In this document: one piece after another, positions 62,229 through 64,000 of the stretch | Numbering within the stretch: position 1 is the first letter of the stretch | How the letters are laid out: each line of letters opens with the position of its first letter | DNA from: Sulfurospirillum sp. | Lineage (GTDB): Bacteria > Campylobacterota > Campylobacteria > Campylobacterales > Arcobacteraceae | Length of the DNA: 64,000 nt | Reading direction: 5' to 3' | Assembly (NCBI GenBank): GCA_030491005.1 | Contig: JAKZMJ010000028.1 | Span: forward strand, 20,577 to 84,576 | Position numbers and translations under genes: made by a program | Notes under the pieces: generated by a model | What the model saw: only the letters and a program-made list of their open reading frames with translations | What the model was told of the DNA's origin: nothing | Databases searched by the model: none

Positions 62229-63680
62229 ATGTTTAGGAAAAGTTTTAACAAAATATTAGATAAATTCAAGCCAAATTTTACAAGAAATATAAAATTAAAT
62301 ATAGAGAATGAAAATGAAGCAAAACTTCTAAATTTTTCTATAGTAAAATCTGCGATTGTTACGAATGATTTAAATGTGCTTATGGGAATATACCAAAAAA
62401 TACTAAATTGTGATCTAAATATAAGCGCTAAGCTAGAAACTAGAAAAGATGCTTTATTATCCCTAGATTTTGAAATACAAGCCGACCTAAAAGAAAAAAT
62501 TATAATAGATAAGATTTTAGAGAGTTTGGATATGGAAGATTTGTTAAAATCTATTGCAAACGATATGTACTTTGGCATTTCAATGATAAATATCGTATAT
62601 GAAGTAAAAGACAATCTAATATTACCAATACAACATAAAGCAATTATGCCAACACTTTTACACGAAGAGAATTTAGAAGGTAAATTAAAATTATATTTTT
62701 ACAACAATAAAAATGGAGATGAAAAAAAACTTTATATTGATACAATAGATAAAAACAGACTTCTTATACATACCCATAAAATAGACAATTGTAAACTTCA
62801 AAATAGCTCCATTGCTTATAAACTGCTATGGTCTGCTATTTTAAAACATACTATTATAACTCTTAACTTAGAATATTTTGATAAAGCAGCAGTACCTCCT
62901 CTTATTATAAAAGTGGATGATTTAAGTGATACAAAAAAAGCAGATGAGTTGTTCAAGGCGATGATGGAATTAAAATCTACGAGCATAGGTTTGTTTACAC
63001 AAGATACCGAAATAGAAACGCTAAAATTTGGTAACAAAGTAGATTTTGAAAAATCTATCTCTTATATAGATAAAAAAATAAATGAATTTATTGTAGGTGG
63101 AAATCTAAGTAGCAGTAGTGAGGGTTCAGGAAGCCAAGCTTTAGGCAGGGTGCATGATGACCGATTAATGGAAAAGATAAAAGCAGATTCTAAACTTATA
63201 AATAAAACTATATCATCTTTTTTAAATAATGTATTAGCTTTAAATTTAGATACATATAAACCTGTAAAATTTAAGTATATCTTACCACTTCAAAAAAATC
63301 ATGATGAATTAGAAACAAAATCTAAAATTGTACAAAATCTAGTCAGCTCTGGCTATGCCGTACCTGTAAAATATGTGAGTGAAACTTTTAATATAGAAGA
63401 TATAACATTTAAGAAAGTAGAAGCTGGAGCTAATAATCATATAGAATTAAATAAACAAATTTTAAAAGAGAATAATGATTTAGAAACAAAAGCATTAGAA
63501 GATGAAATTATGGGATATGTTGCAGACATTGTTGAAGAGTCTAATTCGGATGATGATTTATTAGACAAATTATTAGAACAATATAATTTTATGGATTTTC
63601 AAAAATTTGAAGAAATTTTAACAAAAGAAAATATTAAAGCAAGCATTGCAGGAAGTATATCTGTTGGAAATGATAAATGA
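62229..63680 (+). CDS. Mu gp29-like portal protein (DUF935)
   Basis: The protein of about 483 residues is in the Mu gp29/DUF935 family: LMGIYQKILNCDLNISAKLETRKDALLSLDFEI near the start, ALLHT-like helices, the NEFIVGGNLSSSSEGSGSQALGRVHDD block and a helical C terminus. It forms the DNA entry ring of the head. The ATG at 62229 has AAGGA 9 bases upstream. The frame is open 36 bases further up, but without an ATG and within the hairpin region. It overlaps the next gene by 4 bases (ATGA). Confidence 0.9.
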   Translation: MFRKSFNKILDKFKPNFTRNIKLNIENENEAKLLNFSIVKSAIVTNDLNVLMGIYQKILNCDLNISAKLETRKDALLSLDFEIQADLKEKIIIDKILESLDMEDLLKSIANDMYFGISMINIVYEVKDNLILPIQHKAIMPTLLHEENLEGKLKLYFYNNKNGDEKKLYIDTIDKNRLLIHTHKIDNCKLQNSSIAYKLLWSAILKHTIITLNLEYFDKAAVPPLIIKVDDLSDTKKADELFKAMMELKSTSIGLFTQDTEIETLKFGNKVDFEKSISYIDKKINEFIVGGNLSSSSEGSGSQALGRVHDDRLMEKIKADSKLINKTISSFLNNVLALNLDTYKPVKFKYILPLQKNHDELETKSKIVQNLVSSGYAVPVKYVSETFNIEDITFKKVEAGANNHIELNKQILKENNDLETKALEDEIMGYVADIVEESNSDDDLLDKLLEQYNFMDFQKFEEILTKENIKASIAGSISVGNDK

Positions 63681-64000
63681 GCATAATATTTGAACCTCTA
63701 AAAGCAGATGAAGCTGTAAAATATATAAGAGCAAAAGGGCTTCAACTGTCTTATAATTACACAGATTTGATGTATCAAGCACATGAAAATAGTTTTACGG
63801 TTGCTAAAATGATGAAACTAGACTTACTTAAAGATATGCACGAAGCAATTGCTAAAAATATAGAAGATGGTACACCTTTTGCAACTTTTAAAAAGAATAT
63901 CAAACCAACATTACAAAAAAAGGGATGGTGGGGAACAAAAGATATAGTTAATCCCAAAACAGGAGAGATTAAAGAAGTACATATAGGAAGTCGTAGGCTT
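63677..64000 (+). CDS. Mu gpF-like minor head protein, N-terminal part (cut by window edge)
   Basis: The first 108 residues are seen: MSIIFEPLKADEAVKYIRAKG, then AKMMKLDLLKDMHEAIAKNIEDGTPFATFKKNIKPTLQKKGWWG. This is the start of the SPP1 gp7/Mu gpF head morphogenesis family. In Mu-like phages it follows the portal gene, as here. It begins in an ATGA overlap with the portal gene and runs off the right edge. Confidence 0.85.
   Translation, partial: MSIIFEPLKADEAVKYIRAKGLQLSYNYTDLMYQAHENSFTVAKMMKLDLLKDMHEAIAKNIEDGTPFATFKKNIKPTLQKKGWWGTKDIVNPKTGEIKEVHIGSRRL

Larger units (their letters stand above)
43934..64000. mobile_element. Mu-head / P2-tail prophage, left part (continues past window)
   Basis: About 20 kb of phage genes: repressor and Dam, a complete P2-type contractile tail on the minus strand, and a Mu-type head and packaging module on the plus strand. 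The right end is outside the window. The left limit is placed at the break in the nitroreductase gene; the exact phage end was not resolved. MuA/MuB-like transposase genes are expected elsewhere if it is truly transposable. The layout recalls the CJIE1/CampMu prophages of Campylobacter jejuni. Confidence 0.85.

Overview
The window is a very AT-rich bacterial chromosome segment, most likely from an Arcobacter-like member of the Campylobacterota. Three gene neighbourhoods support this: a cbpA-hspR heat-shock pair with a HAIR-type operator, a fused ispDF gene followed by an HP1021/Cj1608-type orphan response regulator, and a late prophage gene set resembling the Mu-like prophages of Campylobacter. 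The assignment is from gene content only; no rRNA is present.

Layout. 1-4.4 kb: the end of a subtilisin-like protease, then cbpA-hspR and a tightly packed nnrD-cutA-thiG run. 4.4-4.9 kb: four tRNA genes (Pro, His, Arg, Leu) behind a perfect sigma70 promoter. 5.1-7.8 kb: an insertion-sequence scar (truncated IS3 copy, IS5-family element, HepT/DUF86 fragment). 7.8-13.3 kb: a two-gene operon for a membrane-anchored beta-propeller/six-haem cytochrome and a secreted protein of unknown function, with a perfect 7-1-7 Fur-box palindrome over its promoter. 13.4-23 kb: housekeeping genes (thiC, an HDOD protein, ispDF, the orphan regulator, pgpA, surE, dnaE, trxA). 23.2-25.7 kb: a second insertion-sequence scar ending in a truncated KAP-type NTPase.

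26-34.7 kb: an anaerobic cobalamin cluster, cbiM-cbiK-cbiL on the minus strand and cbiA-cbiC-(AlbA_2 gene)-ferredoxin-cbiD-cbiET on the plus strand. The usual cbiF, cbiG, cbiH and cbiJ are not in the window. 34.9-39.8 kb: one 1639-residue protein joining a DEDD exonuclease-like domain, a RecQ helicase and a UvrD-type helicase, bordered by an IS630 relic that itself carries a complete nested IS with perfect ends and a 9-bp target duplication.

42-43.9 kb: an alpha/beta hydrolase and the C-terminal part of a nitroreductase-like gene. That gene appears cut by a prophage filling the rest of the window to 64 kb. The prophage joins a Mu-type head module (plus strand: protease, gpT capsid, terminase, gp29-type portal, gpF) to a P2-type contractile tail module (minus strand: V, W, J, I, fibres, holin-like proteins, sheath, tube, E/E', tape measure, U, X, D), followed by a Dam methylase and an S24 repressor. 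The two modules diverge from a palindrome-bearing intergenic region near 57.7 kb. The E/E' pair has a T6G slippery site for -1 frameshifting. The most promising undescribed items are the Fur-box cytochrome operon and the exonuclease-RecQ-UvrD fusion.
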